64,000 nt of DNA from an uncultured Nioella sp. GTDB taxonomy: Bacteria; Pseudomonadota; Alphaproteobacteria; Rhodobacterales; Rhodobacteraceae. The stretch is from NCBI GenBank assembly GCA_947495575.1, contig CANLZL010000003.1, positions 434,001 to 498,000 of the forward strand, in the 5' to 3' direction. The notes beneath the pieces were generated by a model that searched no databases, was not told the origin of the DNA, and saw only the letters and a program-made list of their open reading frames with translations. Every line of letters starts with the position of its first letter. The first letter of the stretch is position 1. The position numbers and the translations under genes were made by a program. Of the stretch, positions 45,665-54,979 are shown piece by piece.

Positions 45665-46377
45665 CAGGAAACGGCCGCCTTCTGCGCGGCAACCAGCTCG
45701 GCCACACCCTTTTCAGCCAGATCCATCAAATCATTGAACTGCGCCCGGCTAAATGTTGCCCCCTCGGCACTGGCTTGCAGTTCGATCAATTGGCCGGCGC
45801 CGGTCATGACGAAATTGCCATCCGTACCCGCCTCGCTATCTTCGTCATAGTCGAGGTCCAAAACGGATTGACCCGCAAAAACACCGCAAGATACAGCGGC
45901 CACATGATCAAGGATCGGATCAGAGATGATATCGCCCGCTTTTTGGAGTTTGTTTACGGCCAATCGCAGCGCGACCCATGCCCCGGTGATCGATGCACAA
46001 CGCGTACCGCCATCCGCCTGGATAACATCACAATCGATCGTGATCTGGCGTTCACCCAATGCGACCCGATCAATGCCTGCGCGCAACGACCGACCAATAA
46101 GGCGTTGAATTTCCTGCGTACGGCCCGATTGTTTGCCGGCAGCAGCTTCACGACGCATCCGCGTGTGCGTGGCGCGAGGTAACATTCCGTATTCGGCCGT
46201 TACCCATCCAAGGCCGGTATTGCGCAGAAACGGCGGCACGCGTTCCTCCAGTGAGGCAGTGCACAGCACATGCGTGTTGCCACATTTGATCAGGCAAGAT
46301 CCTTCGGCGTGGCGCGTTACGCCCGTTTCGATGGAAATCTCACGCATTTGGTCTAGGTTTCGGCCGGACGGGCGCAT
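45664..46377 (-). CDS. rph: Ribonuclease PH
   Basis: Phosphorolytic 3'-5' exoribonuclease trimming tRNA 3' ends. 237 residues; begins [19 protein letters not shown], then [56 protein letters not shown]. The ATG at 46377 matches the family; a second ATG 15 bp upstream is in frame. First gene of rph-rdgB-hemW, divergent from hrcA with 120 bp between. Confidence 0.96.
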   Translation of the reverse strand: MRPSGRNLDQMREISIETGVTRHAEGSCLIKCGNTHVLCTASLEERVPPFLRNTGLGWVTAEYGMLPRATHTRMRREAAAGKQSGRTQEIQRLIGRSLRAGIDRVALGERQITIDCDVIQADGGTRCASITGAWVALRLAVNKLQKAGDIISDPILDHVAAVSCGVFAGQSVLDLDYDEDSEAGTDGNFVMTGAGQLIELQASAEGATFSRAQFNDLMDLAEKGVAELVAAQKAAVS

Positions 46378-46441
46378 ATCATTCTCCTGCAAAAGCTTGG
46401 GGGTTGGGATAGTCCCTTGGCACTAATGCGCGCAACCCCGA

Positions 46442-46471
46442 TTGACCTTTGCAGGGCCGAACACCTAAATA
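46442..46471 (+). promoter_or_regulatory. Promoter of hrcA-grpE
   Basis: TTGACC (46442-46447), 18-bp spacer, TAAATA (46466-46471), 26 bp before the hrcA ATG. It looks like a housekeeping promoter. No CIRCE inverted repeat (TTAGCACTC-N9-GAGTGCTAA) is present here. Confidence 0.5.
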
Positions 46472-46497
46472 TCTTTGGTCCGATTTCATAGTGAGCC

Positions 46498-47562
46498 ATG
46501 ACAGACGCGAAAAATATCCTTTCCGAGATGAACGACCGCTCGCGCGAGGTATTTCGCCGTGTGGTCGAAGGATATTTGGAGACGGGCGCGCCGATGGGGT
46601 CGCGCACGCTGACGCGTAGCCTGTCCGAGAAGGTGTCAGCCGCCACCATCCGCAATGTCATGCAGGATCTTGAGTTTCTGGGCCTCTTAGATAGCCCGCA
46701 TGTTTCGGCTGGTCGCATTCCGACGCAACTTGGCCTGAGAATGTTTGTTGATGGCCTGCTCGAAGTTGGCGACCTGACGGATGACGATCGACAGAAATTG
46801 GATGCAACCGTTGGTGACAATCAGTCTGATGTCACCCACAAACTAGACCGGGTCGGAGCAGCCCTGTCGGGCGTGACGCATGGAGCGAGCCTTGTTTTGG
46901 CGCCCAAACACGAAGCGCCAATCCGTCATATTGAGTTTGTCTCACTGGCACCCGATCGCGCGCTTGTCGTTTTGGTTATGGCAGATGGGCATGTGGAAAA
47001 CCGAGTGTTCACGCCTCCGCCGGGACAAACCCCCAGCTCGATGCGCGAAGCGGCCAATTTCCTGAATGCGTTGGCGGAGGGGAAAACCGTCTCAGAGTTG
47101 CGCCACCTGATGGAAACGCAAATCAAGGACAGGCGTCAGGAGTTGGACACCCTGGCCCAGGACCTGATCGAAAGCGGCGTTGCCGTCTGGGGCGAGGATA
47201 CAGACGGAACCGAACGATTGATTGTCCGAGGGCGGGCGAATCTTTTGGATTCCGGTCCCGAAACAGAAGAGCTGGACCGCATCCGAACCCTCTTTGACGA
47301 CCTTGAACGCAAGCGGGACATCACCGAATTCCTCGAGTTGACCGAAGAGGGCGATGGGGTCCGCATATTTATTGGCTCTGAGAACAAACTTTTCTCACTT
47401 TCGGGTTCCTCTTTGGTGGTGTCTCCATATATGAACGCTGATCGAAAGATCATCGGCGCGGTCGGTGTGATTGGGCCCACAAGGCTCAATTACGGGCGCA
47501 TCGTTCCGATTGTGGATTACACAGCACAACTGGTCGGCAAATTGATCTCCGACCAGGGATAA
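46498..47562 (+). CDS. hrcA: Heat-inducible transcription repressor HrcA
   Basis: Repressor of chaperonin genes that binds CIRCE elements. 354 residues: N-terminal winged helix (SREVFRRVVEGYLETGAPMGSRTL and SAATIRNVMQDLEFLGLL with SPHVSAGRIPTQLGLRMFVD), then the GAF-like dimer domain with VLVMADGHVENRVF and YNGRIVPIVDYTA-like ending. No CIRCE site was seen in the window, so its targets (probably groESL) lie elsewhere. Followed by grpE after 10 bp. Confidence 0.95.
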   Translation: MTDAKNILSEMNDRSREVFRRVVEGYLETGAPMGSRTLTRSLSEKVSAATIRNVMQDLEFLGLLDSPHVSAGRIPTQLGLRMFVDGLLEVGDLTDDDRQKLDATVGDNQSDVTHKLDRVGAALSGVTHGASLVLAPKHEAPIRHIEFVSLAPDRALVVLVMADGHVENRVFTPPPGQTPSSMREAANFLNALAEGKTVSELRHLMETQIKDRRQELDTLAQDLIESGVAVWGEDTDGTERLIVRGRANLLDSGPETEELDRIRTLFDDLERKRDITEFLELTEEGDGVRIFIGSENKLFSLSGSSLVVSPYMNADRKIIGAVGVIGPTRLNYGRIVPIVDYTAQLVGKLISDQG

Positions 47563-47572
47563 GAGGTAAGAT

Positions 47573-48145
47573 ATGGCTGACCCCAAGGAAGATGCATTCC
47601 TGGATGATCCAGAATCCATCGAAGCCGAGATTGAAGCGGCTCTGGATGCAGAAGATTTGATGGCAGATCCGATTGAATCGGAGCTGGATGAGCTGCGCGC
47701 CGAGCGTGACCAGCTGAAAGACAAATTGCTGCGGACGCTGGCGGAATCGGAAAATGTGCGCAAGCGCGCCGATCGTGATCGCCGGGAAGGCGAGCAATAT
47801 GGCGGCAAACGTCTGGCTCGTGATTTATTGCCCGTTTACGACAACCTGACCCGCGCGCTTGACGCTGCGAATAAGGAAGAAAACGAGGTTGTCGCCGGTG
47901 TGATCGAAGGCGTGGAGCTGACGCTGCGCGAGCTGCTCAATGTGTTTTCCAAGCACGGTGTGACGCCAATTGCGCCTGAGAACGGCGATCAATTTGATCC
48001 CAATATGCACGAGGCAATGTTCGAAGCGCCGCTGCCCGGAACCAAAGCCGGCGAGATCATCCAAGTGATGGCTGTAGGCTTCCTGTTGCACGATCGTTTG
48101 CTGCGGCCGGCTCAAGTTGGCGTGTCCTCAACACCAGCCTCTTAA
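47573..48145 (+). CDS. grpE: Nucleotide exchange factor GrpE
   Basis: Cochaperone releasing ADP from DnaK. 190 residues: acidic N-end, long coiled helix (ELDELRAERDQLKDKLLRTLAESENVRKRADRD compressed), and C-terminal beta domain with PVYDNLTRAL, FDPNMHEAMFEAP and VGFLLHDRLLRPAQVGVS. Co-transcribed with hrcA; dnaK and dnaJ are 8 kb further on. The long helix may also act as a thermosensor as in other GrpE proteins. Confidence 0.95.
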   Translation: MADPKEDAFLDDPESIEAEIEAALDAEDLMADPIESELDELRAERDQLKDKLLRTLAESENVRKRADRDRREGEQYGGKRLARDLLPVYDNLTRALDAANKEENEVVAGVIEGVELTLRELLNVFSKHGVTPIAPENGDQFDPNMHEAMFEAPLPGTKAGEIIQVMAVGFLLHDRLLRPAQVGVSSTPAS

Positions 48146-48257
48146 ACCCTATTTCTGTACGCCGGGCGGCGCACCAATCGGCGGGGGCAGGCCCTCGCCG
48201 ACAATGGAAGGGCGACGACGACTCCCCTGGATATTCGCAGGCCAAACAGGGCCAGAG

Positions 48258-50903
48258 TTACGAATCGTCGTCGAGCGACTTCAGCTCATAGATCAGATCC
48301 AGCGCGGCCTTTGGGGTGAGAGTGTCTGGATGCACCCCTTTAAGCCGCTCCGAGAGGGGCGAGGTTGTGGTCACCGCCTGTGGGGCGGGGCTTGGGCTCG
48401 CCGCAAATAGCGGCAAGTCATCGATCAACGCCTTTTTCCTGTCACCGCCTTCGCGTTCACCCTTCTCCAGAGCTTCCAGAACCGATTGCGCACGTGAAAC
48501 AACACTGGCGGGCAAGCCGGCAAGTTTGGCCACTTGTACACCGTAAGACCGATCGGCGGCGCCATCTCGCACCTCATGCAGGAAAATCACGTCGCCTTGC
48601 CACTCTCGCACGGCGACAGTGGCGTTTTTGACGCCGGGAAGGCGATCCGCGAGCGACGTCATTTCATGGTAGTGCGTTGCGAAAAGGGCGCGGCAACGAT
48701 TGGCTTCGTGCAAATGTTCCAAAGTGGCCCAGGCGATGGACAGCCCGTCATAGGTGGCAGTGCCCCGACCAATTTCATCGAGGATCACCAGCGCCCGATC
48801 ATCGGCTTGATTGAGAATGGCGGCGGTTTCTACCATTTCGACCATGAAGGTGGAGCGACCACGCGCCAAATCATCCGACGCACCGACACGGCTGAAGACC
48901 TGACTGACCAGGCCGATCTTTGCCCGTGTGGCTGGTACAAAGCTGCCCATTTGCGCAAGAATGGCAATCAGCGCGTTTTGGCGCAGATACGTTGATTTAC
49001 CGGCCATGTTGGGACCAGTGAGCAATGTCAAAGCGGCGGCGTCTTTCTCAGCCGTTAGAGCGCAATCATTCGCAATAAAGGGATCGCCTGACTTCTGCAG
49101 GGCGCGCTCCACGACGGGGTGCCGACCGGCCTCTACCTCGAAATCACGACTGTCGTCGATCTGCGGGCGGGCCCAGTTTTCCTGTCGGGCAAGCTCGGCC
49201 AGGGCAGACGTTAGATCAAGCTCCGCCAGAGCCGCAGCGGCGGCGCCAATGGCATCGTTTTCGACCAAAACGGCCTGTCTTAGAGACTGAAACAGGGCCT
49301 TTTCGATCTCAAGCGCGCGATTGCCTGCGTTGAGGATCTTTGTCTCCAATTCGGACAATTCGACAGTGGTAAAGCGAACGGCATTGGCCGTGGTTTGACG
49401 GTGGATGAACCGCTCGGACAGCGGCGCGGATAACATCTTTTCGGCATGGGTTGCCGGAGTTTCGATGAAATAGCCCAACACGTTGTTGTGCTTGATTTTG
49501 AGCGAGCCGACGCCGGTTTCTTCGGAGTAACCCGTTTGCATACCGGCAATCACGCCACGACCCTCATCACGCAATTGCCGGGTTTCATCAAGCTCGGAGT
49601 TATAGCCACTGGCGATAAACCCGCCGTCACGCGCCAAAAGCGGCGGCTCGGCGATCAAGGCCTGTTCCAAAAGGCCGGTCAGCGCTTCATGTCCGGCCAG
49701 GTTGCGCAACGCAGAGTTGAGAAGGTCAGGTAAATCGAGACCGGATAGACGGGTGTGGATCGCTGCGGCCTCGGCCAGGCCATTTCGGATCGCGGCAAGG
49801 TCGCGGGGGCCGCCGCGGTCCAGCGCAAGGCGGGACAAGGCACGGTCGAGATCGGGAACCTTGCGAAGCGCCTCCCTCAGATCAACCGTCAGGTTTGTAT
49901 CGGCCAAAAAGGCGGACACTGCGTCCAGCCGATCAATGATAACCGGCAATTGGGTTGAAGGGCTGGACAGGCGATGTTCCAAGAGCCGCCCACCGGCAGA
50001 TGTAACGGTACGGTCGATCGTGGCCAAAAGCGAGCCAGCGCGCCCGCCTGCCAGCGCAGAAGTTAGTTCCAGATTGCGCCGTGTGGCTGCATCGATCTGC
50101 ATCATGCGTTGCGCTACAGAGCGTGTTGGTGGGCGCAAAAGCGGCAATTTTCCTTTTTGCGTGATCTCCAAATAGTCGATCACTGCCCCCATGGCAGAGA
50201 GGTCTGCGCGGGTGAATTGACCGTATGATTCGAGTGATTTCACCTGAAACAGAGACTGAATTCGCCGTTCAGCCGATTGGCTGTCAAAACTGGATGGAGC
50301 AAGCGGAGTGACTGCGGTTTCGCTGTCTTGAAAAAGCGCCATCGCATCTTCCGACAAGCCGTCAGGCACCAGCACCTCTTGCGGTGCAAGACGGGCCAGT
50401 TCAGGCCCCAACCGCACCAAGGGGCATGTCATCACGTGAAATGCACCGGTTGATATGTCGGTCCAGGCCAGGGAAGCCTCGCCTCGTATTTCAGCATAAG
50501 CGGCGAGGTAGTTATGGCTGCGCGCCTCTAACAGGCTGTCTTCGGTCAGCGTGCCGGGGGTCACAAGACGCACAACTTCGCGTCGGACCACGGATTTTGA
50601 GCCGCGCTTTTTGGCTTCAGCGGGGTTTTCCATTTGCTCACAGACCGCAACTCGGAAGCCTTTGCGGATGAGCGTCAGGAAATAACCCTCGGCCGCGTGA
50701 TGTGGCACACCGCACATGGGAATGTCTTCGCCTTGATGCTTACCGCGCTTGGTCAATGCGATATCCAACGCCTCGGCGGCAGCCACAGCGTCGTCGAAAA
50801 ACATCTCGTAGAAATCGCCCATCCGGTAAAACAATAGCGCATCGCGGTGCTGCGCTTTGATCTCCAGAAACTGCGCCATCATGGGCGTGACTTGTGCGTT
50901 CAT
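48258..50903 (-). CDS. mutS: DNA mismatch repair protein MutS
   Basis: Mismatch-recognition ATPase. 881 residues: mismatch-binding domain with GDFYEMF (Phe-Tyr-Glu at 31-33), connector, core and clamp domains, then the ATPase with Walker A TGPNMAGKSTYLRQ, Walker B VILDEIGRGTATYDGLS and FATHYHEMTSL. A C-terminal stretch of about 40 residues (PLSERLKGVHPDTLTPKAALDLIYELKSL) is the tetramerisation region. The 112-bp gap to grpE holds no gene I can support. Confidence 0.97.
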   Translation of the reverse strand: MNAQVTPMMAQFLEIKAQHRDALLFYRMGDFYEMFFDDAVAAAEALDIALTKRGKHQGEDIPMCGVPHHAAEGYFLTLIRKGFRVAVCEQMENPAEAKKRGSKSVVRREVVRLVTPGTLTEDSLLEARSHNYLAAYAEIRGEASLAWTDISTGAFHVMTCPLVRLGPELARLAPQEVLVPDGLSEDAMALFQDSETAVTPLAPSSFDSQSAERRIQSLFQVKSLESYGQFTRADLSAMGAVIDYLEITQKGKLPLLRPPTRSVAQRMMQIDAATRRNLELTSALAGGRAGSLLATIDRTVTSAGGRLLEHRLSSPSTQLPVIIDRLDAVSAFLADTNLTVDLREALRKVPDLDRALSRLALDRGGPRDLAAIRNGLAEAAAIHTRLSGLDLPDLLNSALRNLAGHEALTGLLEQALIAEPPLLARDGGFIASGYNSELDETRQLRDEGRGVIAGMQTGYSEETGVGSLKIKHNNVLGYFIETPATHAEKMLSAPLSERFIHRQTTANAVRFTTVELSELETKILNAGNRALEIEKALFQSLRQAVLVENDAIGAAAAALAELDLTSALAELARQENWARPQIDDSRDFEVEAGRHPVVERALQKSGDPFIANDCALTAEKDAAALTLLTGPNMAGKSTYLRQNALIAILAQMGSFVPATRAKIGLVSQVFSRVGASDDLARGRSTFMVEMVETAAILNQADDRALVILDEIGRGTATYDGLSIAWATLEHLHEANRCRALFATHYHEMTSLADRLPGVKNATVAVREWQGDVIFLHEVRDGAADRSYGVQVAKLAGLPASVVSRAQSVLEALEKGEREGGDRKKALIDDLPLFAASPSPAPQAVTTTSPLSERLKGVHPDTLTPKAALDLIYELKSLDDDS

Positions 50904-51035
50904 TCTGCATCCCTCACCTGCGCCGTTACAGTATCGCCCGAGAGGGCCGGGTAAAAGGCCGCAATCGAGTTTGGTTGAGGCGAGCGGCGTGTTTCGTTAT
51001 TTGGATTTGTGGGAGACACCGGAGGCACCATCACC

Positions 51036-53300
51036 ATGGCCAATAACGCAAAAGTCACGCGCGAAGAGGCGCTGGCCTATCACCTGGAACCGCGACCAGG
51101 AAAACTCGACATTCAGGCCTCGACTGCGATGACGACGCAGCGCGACCTGAGCTTGGCCTATTCGCCCGGCGTTGCTGTGCCCTGTGAGGCAATCGCTGAG
51201 AACCCGGAAACGGCATATGACTATACAACCAAGGGCAATATGGTCGCCGTGATTTCGAATGGGACGGCGGTGTTGGGCCTTGGGAATTTGGGTGCGCTTG
51301 CCTCAAAACCGGTGATGGAGGGCAAGGCCGTACTGTTCAAACGGTTTGCGGACGTGAACTCCATCGACATCGAGCTGGACACTGAAGACCCAGACGAGTT
51401 CATCAATGCGGTAAAGCTGATGGGGCCGACATTTGGCGGCATCAACCTTGAAGATATCAAGGCGCCGGAATGTTTCATCATTGAACAGCGCCTGAAAGAG
51501 ATCATGGACATCCCGGTGTTTCACGATGACCAGCACGGCACCGCTGTTATCTGCGCCGCTGGCCTGATCAATGCGTTGCACCTGTCGGGCAAAAAGATCG
51601 AAGACGTGAAAATCGTTCTGAACGGGGCAGGGGCCGCAGGGATCGCCTGTCTTGAATTGGTCAAAGCCATGGGCGCGCGGCATGAGAATTGCATTGCCTG
51701 CGATACGAAAGGTGTTATTTTTCAAGGTCGTAGCGACGGAATGAACCAATGGAAATCGGCCCATGCCGTTCCCACTGATGCCCGAACATTGGAAGAGGCC
51801 ATGGTTGGCGCAGACGTGTTTCTTGGCGTTTCGGCCAAGGGCGCAGTGACACCGGACATGGTTGCCTCAATGGCGGATAACCCGGTGATTTTCGCCATGG
51901 CGAATCCCGACCCTGAGATCACACCAGAAGACGCCCATGATGTGCGGGTCGATGCAATCGTCGCCACCGGGCGGTCAGACTACCCCAATCAGGTTAATAA
52001 CGTTCTTGGTTTTCCTTATCTGTTCCGCGGTGCGCTGGACATCCATGCCCGCGCTATCAATGACGAGATGAAAATCGCCTGCGCAGAAGCGCTTGCCAAG
52101 CTGGCCAGGGAGGATGTGCCTGATGAGGTTGCGATGGCCTATGGTCGCAAGCTGACCTTTGGGCGTGATTATATCATCCCAACACCATTTGATCCGCGTC
52201 TGATTCACGTGATTCCGCCGGCTGTGGCTAAGGCGGGGATGGAAACCGGCGTTGCGCGTCGCCCGATCATTGATCTGGATGCTTATGCACAAAGCTTGAA
52301 TGCGCGGATGGACCCGACGGCCTCTGTCTTGCGCGGCATCAATGCGCGGGCTCGGTCGAATCAGGCTCGGATGATCTTTGCCGAAGGTGACGATGTGCGG
52401 GTGTTGCGCGCCGCGGTAGCCTACCAGCGTAACGGGATGGGCAAAGCGATTGTTGTCGGTCGTGAAAACGATGTGAAAGAAAAGCTCGAGGCCGTTGGCC
52501 TGTCCGATGCCGTGCGGGAACTGGACGTGGTGAACGCGGCCAACACACCGCACCTCGATACTTACAAAACCTTCCTTTACGACCGATTGCAACGCAATGG
52601 CCATGACCGGACGGACGTTCACCGACTCGCTTCTCGCGACCGACACGTGTTTTCATCGCTGATGTTGGCGCATGGGCATGGCGACGGGTTGGTCACTGGC
52701 GCGACCCGGAAATCGGCGCATGTCCTGGGGCTTGTGGGACATGTGTTTGACGCTACTGCGCAGGATGGTGCGGTTGGCGTGACCGTGATGATGCATAAGG
52801 GTCGGATCGTTCTGATCTCAGACACATTGGTGCATGAATGGCCCGAAGAAGAAGATCTTGCGCTGATTGCGCAGCGAGGCGCGAAAGTGGCCCGCGATCT
52901 GGGTATGGATCCCCGCGTCGCCTTTGTCAGTTTCTCGACCTTTGGCTACCCTCGGTCGGAACGGGCTGAAAAGATGCACCTGGCCCCGCGTGTTCTGGAC
53001 CGGATGAATGTCGATTTCGAATATGATGGCGAAATGACCGTGGATGTTGCCTTGAATCCAGAGGTGATGAAGCAGCAATATCCGTTTACACGCCTATCCG
53101 GCCCCGCAAATGTGCTGGTCGTGCCTGCACGCCATTCAGCGTCTATTTCCGTGAAACTGATGCAGGAAATGGCCGGTGCGACGGTGATTGGCCCGATCCT
53201 GACCGGGTTGGAACATCCGGTTCAGATCTGTTCGACCACAGCCACGTCAAATGACATTCTGAATATGGCGGCCATGGCGGCAAGTCGTATCGGACACTAG
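51036..53300 (+). CDS. maeB: NADP-dependent malic enzyme with phosphotransacetylase-like domain
   Basis: Decarboxylates malate to pyruvate, making NADPH. 754 residues: malic-enzyme domain (1-430) with YSPGVAVPCEAI, FHDDQHGTAVI and the NADP motif VLNGAGAAGIACLEL; then a C-terminal phosphate-acetyltransferase-like domain (about 440-754) with ARMIFAEGDDVRVLRAA, usually regulatory and responsive to acetyl-CoA in such MaeB proteins. The ATG at 51036 follows CGGAGG by 11 bp; a GTG at 51009 in frame would add nine residues. Confidence 0.95.
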   Translation: MANNAKVTREEALAYHLEPRPGKLDIQASTAMTTQRDLSLAYSPGVAVPCEAIAENPETAYDYTTKGNMVAVISNGTAVLGLGNLGALASKPVMEGKAVLFKRFADVNSIDIELDTEDPDEFINAVKLMGPTFGGINLEDIKAPECFIIEQRLKEIMDIPVFHDDQHGTAVICAAGLINALHLSGKKIEDVKIVLNGAGAAGIACLELVKAMGARHENCIACDTKGVIFQGRSDGMNQWKSAHAVPTDARTLEEAMVGADVFLGVSAKGAVTPDMVASMADNPVIFAMANPDPEITPEDAHDVRVDAIVATGRSDYPNQVNNVLGFPYLFRGALDIHARAINDEMKIACAEALAKLAREDVPDEVAMAYGRKLTFGRDYIIPTPFDPRLIHVIPPAVAKAGMETGVARRPIIDLDAYAQSLNARMDPTASVLRGINARARSNQARMIFAEGDDVRVLRAAVAYQRNGMGKAIVVGRENDVKEKLEAVGLSDAVRELDVVNAANTPHLDTYKTFLYDRLQRNGHDRTDVHRLASRDRHVFSSLMLAHGHGDGLVTGATRKSAHVLGLVGHVFDATAQDGAVGVTVMMHKGRIVLISDTLVHEWPEEEDLALIAQRGAKVARDLGMDPRVAFVSFSTFGYPRSERAEKMHLAPRVLDRMNVDFEYDGEMTVDVALNPEVMKQQYPFTRLSGPANVLVVPARHSASISVKLMQEMAGATVIGPILTGLEHPVQICSTTATSNDILNMAAMAASRIGH

Positions 53301-53311
53301 AATTAGCTGGC

Positions 53312-53384
53312 AAGTTGACCCAAGTCACATAATTTAGGGCACAACACAAAATGTTGTGCGACAACTTGACTCACACGTCAACTT
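53312..53384. repeat. Nested inverted repeats downstream of maeB
   Basis: Outer arms AAGTTGAC (53312-53319) and GTCAACTT (53377-53384) enclose a perfect hairpin GCACAACA-CAAAA-TGTTGTGC (53339-53359). A further CAAGTTG/CAACTTG pairing (53311-53317 with 53363-53369) competes with the outer arms. No T-run follows. Could be a 3'-end structure of maeB mRNA or a protein-binding site. Confidence 0.55.
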
Positions 53385-53414
53385 ACGGAATCCTTCTTCG
53401 AGTCAAAGAATCGA

Positions 53415-53446
53415 CCCCACCGAGCATCTCAAAATAATCGGTGGGG
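53415..53446. repeat. 9-bp stem hairpin between maeB and the 49-aa gene
   Basis: CCCCACCGA (53415-53423) pairs perfectly with TCGGTGGGG (53438-53446) around a 14-nt AT-rich loop. It is the strongest stem in the 273-bp gap after maeB and may be a terminator lacking a T-run, or a leader structure for the downstream small gene. Confidence 0.55.
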
Positions 53447-53573
53447 CCTGTGACCAAGACTCGCAAACCTAGATCGGCTGCGGGTCGGTTCGTTCACAGG
53501 AGGATTTGAGTATTCTCCGGCTCCGATGTCAAGGTCGATCGCAGTCCTGCGATGCAGGAGAAAGGCATGTGTT

Positions 53574-53723
53574 ATGACACGTGTAAATCCTTGGCATTCG
53601 ATCAAATCGAATGTTTATCACGACAACACCGATTGTAATACCGGCAACAACATCGAACGCGAGAACCTACGTTCTGGTACGGGCGGTAAGCCGAAATGCT
53701 CGGAATGTAAGAGCCTTGATTGA
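53574..53723 (+). CDS. Small conserved-looking CxxC protein (49 aa)
   Basis: 49 residues: an N-terminal NPWHSIKSNVYHDNTDCNTG stretch, then NNIERENLRSGTGGKPKCSEC with a CxxC pair near the end and a lone cysteine near residue 21. The composition (His, Asp, Cys, TGG-K) suggests a metal-binding or zinc-ribbon-like mini-protein. I recall similar short proteins from other proteobacteria, but the function is unknown. AAAGG is 8 bp before the ATG; a short hairpin (53538-53553) precedes it and a strong one follows it. Confidence 0.65.
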   Translation: MTRVNPWHSIKSNVYHDNTDCNTGNNIERENLRSGTGGKPKCSECKSLD

Positions 53724-53727
53724 GGCG

Positions 53728-53752
53728 AGCGGGGCGCCAAGCGCGCCCCGCT
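53728..53752. terminator. 10-bp stem hairpin between small CxxC gene and dnaJ
   Basis: AGCGGGGCGC (53728-53737), loop CAAGC, GCGCCCCGCT (53743-53752), perfect. It lies 4 bp after the small gene's stop and 4 bp before the dnaJ stop, so it can serve both convergent transcripts. There is no T-run on either side, so termination strength is uncertain. Confidence 0.6.
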
Positions 53753-53756
53753 GAGC

Positions 53757-54902
53757 CTAACCCTTCATGTCGTCCCAGAAGCCTTTGACTTTCTCAAAAA
53801 AGCCGTTGGCGTTGGGGTTGTTTGAGCTGGCGCAGCTATCTTCGAACTCTCGCAACAGTTCTTTTTGTTTCGAGGTCAGTTTTACCGGCGTTTCAACGGC
53901 CAGCTCGATGTACATATCACCCTGACCGGCGCCGCGAAGAGCAGGCATTCCTTTTGAACGCAAGCGCATCTGACGGCCCGATTGCGAACCTTCGGGTACT
54001 TTCACCCGGCTACGACCACCATCGATGGTGGGCACTTCGATCTCTCCGCCTAGTGCGGCCGAAACCATCGAAACCGGTACGCGACAGAACAAGTCCATCC
54101 CGTCACGCTGGAAGATGTCGTGATCGTCGACTTCGATGAAGATATACAGATCGCCCTGAGGCCCGCCTCGAAGCCCGGCCTCACCTTCACCTGAAAGGCG
54201 AATGCGTGTGCCTGTTTCAACGCCCGCCGGGATATTGACCGAAAGGGCCTTCTCCTTCTGGATCCGACCCGCACCGCCACAACCCTGACAGGGGTTTTTG
54301 ACGATCTGCCCCGAACCCGAACAGGTCGGACAAGTGCGTTCAACCGTGAAGAAGCCCTGCTGCGCGCGAACCTTGCCCATCCCGGAACAGGTTGGGCAGC
54401 CCTGCGGTTCGGCGCCGCCTTCGGCGCCTGAACCGTGACAATCGTCACAAGTCGACAGGTTCGGGACGGTGATGGATTTTTGAAGGCCATTATAGGCCTC
54501 TTCGAGTGAAATCCGCAGGTTATAGCGCAGGTCGGAACCGCGCGCCGCGCGCTGTCGCCCGCCGCCACGCTGCCCGCTAAAGCCGCCGAACAGATCTTCG
54601 AAAACGTCGGAAAAGGCGCTTGCGAAATCGCCCTGCCCGCCGAATCCGCCAGCCCGCGGTCCGCCACCCATGCCGCCATCAAAGGCCGCGTGACCATAGC
54701 GATCATAGGCCGCCTTTTTCTCGGCATCCTTCAGGATTTCATAGGCTTCGTTCGCTTCTTTGAACTGTGCCTCTGCATCCGGATTGTCCGCGTTGCGGTC
54801 CGGGTGCAATTCCTTGGCTTTTTTGCGGTATGCCTTTTTGATCTCGGCCGCGTCAGCGCCTTTGCCGACACCCAGAACGTCATAGAAATCGCGTTTTGCC
54901 AT
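53757..54902 (-). CDS. dnaJ: Chaperone DnaJ
   Basis: Hsp40 cochaperone that delivers substrates to DnaK. 381 residues: J domain with HPD (KELHPDRN near residues 33-40), glycine/phenylalanine linker ([18 protein letters not shown]), four zinc repeats [32 protein letters not shown], then the C-terminal substrate domains. The ATG at 54902 matches the family ([11 protein letters not shown]). Follows dnaK after 77 bp containing a hairpin. Confidence 0.97.
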   Translation of the reverse strand: MAKRDFYDVLGVGKGADAAEIKKAYRKKAKELHPDRNADNPDAEAQFKEANEAYEILKDAEKKAAYDRYGHAAFDGGMGGGPRAGGFGGQGDFASAFSDVFEDLFGGFSGQRGGGRQRAARGSDLRYNLRISLEEAYNGLQKSITVPNLSTCDDCHGSGAEGGAEPQGCPTCSGMGKVRAQQGFFTVERTCPTCSGSGQIVKNPCQGCGGAGRIQKEKALSVNIPAGVETGTRIRLSGEGEAGLRGGPQGDLYIFIEVDDHDIFQRDGMDLFCRVPVSMVSAALGGEIEVPTIDGGRSRVKVPEGSQSGRQMRLRSKGMPALRGAGQGDMYIELAVETPVKLTSKQKELLREFEDSCASSNNPNANGFFEKVKGFWDDMKG

Positions 54903-54930
54903 CGTATTGATACCCTCCTGAAACACGGCA

Positions 54931-54956
54931 ACCGGCCAAGGGGTTCCCCGGCCGGT
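54931..54956 (-). repeat. Hairpin between dnaK and dnaJ
   Basis: ACCGGCC (54931-54937) pairs with GGCCGGT (54950-54956), extended by GGGG/CCCC (54940-54943 with 54946-54949) beyond a two-base bulge. No T-run. Such structures between dnaK and dnaJ can lower dnaJ levels or stabilise the dnaK message; the role here is inferred. Confidence 0.55.
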
Positions 54957-54979
54957 CGCGTTGGGGTTACGTTACGCGA

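Noticed and set aside
46378-46497. CIRCE element expected before hrcA
   Set aside because: No TTAGCACTC-N9-GAGTGCTAA inverted repeat is present; only a housekeeping-type promoter is seen.
48149-48275. Proline-rich frame on the minus strand after mutS, ending PPPIGAPPGVQK
   Set aside because: Reads like coding sequence but has no ATG, GTG or TTG start between the preceding in-frame stop and its end; could be a relic, not supported as a gene.
48486-48501. parS-like TTGCGCACGTGAAACA in mutS
   Set aside because: Only 12 of 16 positions match and the left half is lost; about 12 kb from the origin candidate.
52201-52216. parS-like TGATTCACGTGATTCC in maeB
   Set aside because: 12 of 16 matches with both outer arms damaged; CACGTG-centred sequences are expected by chance in GC-rich coding DNA.
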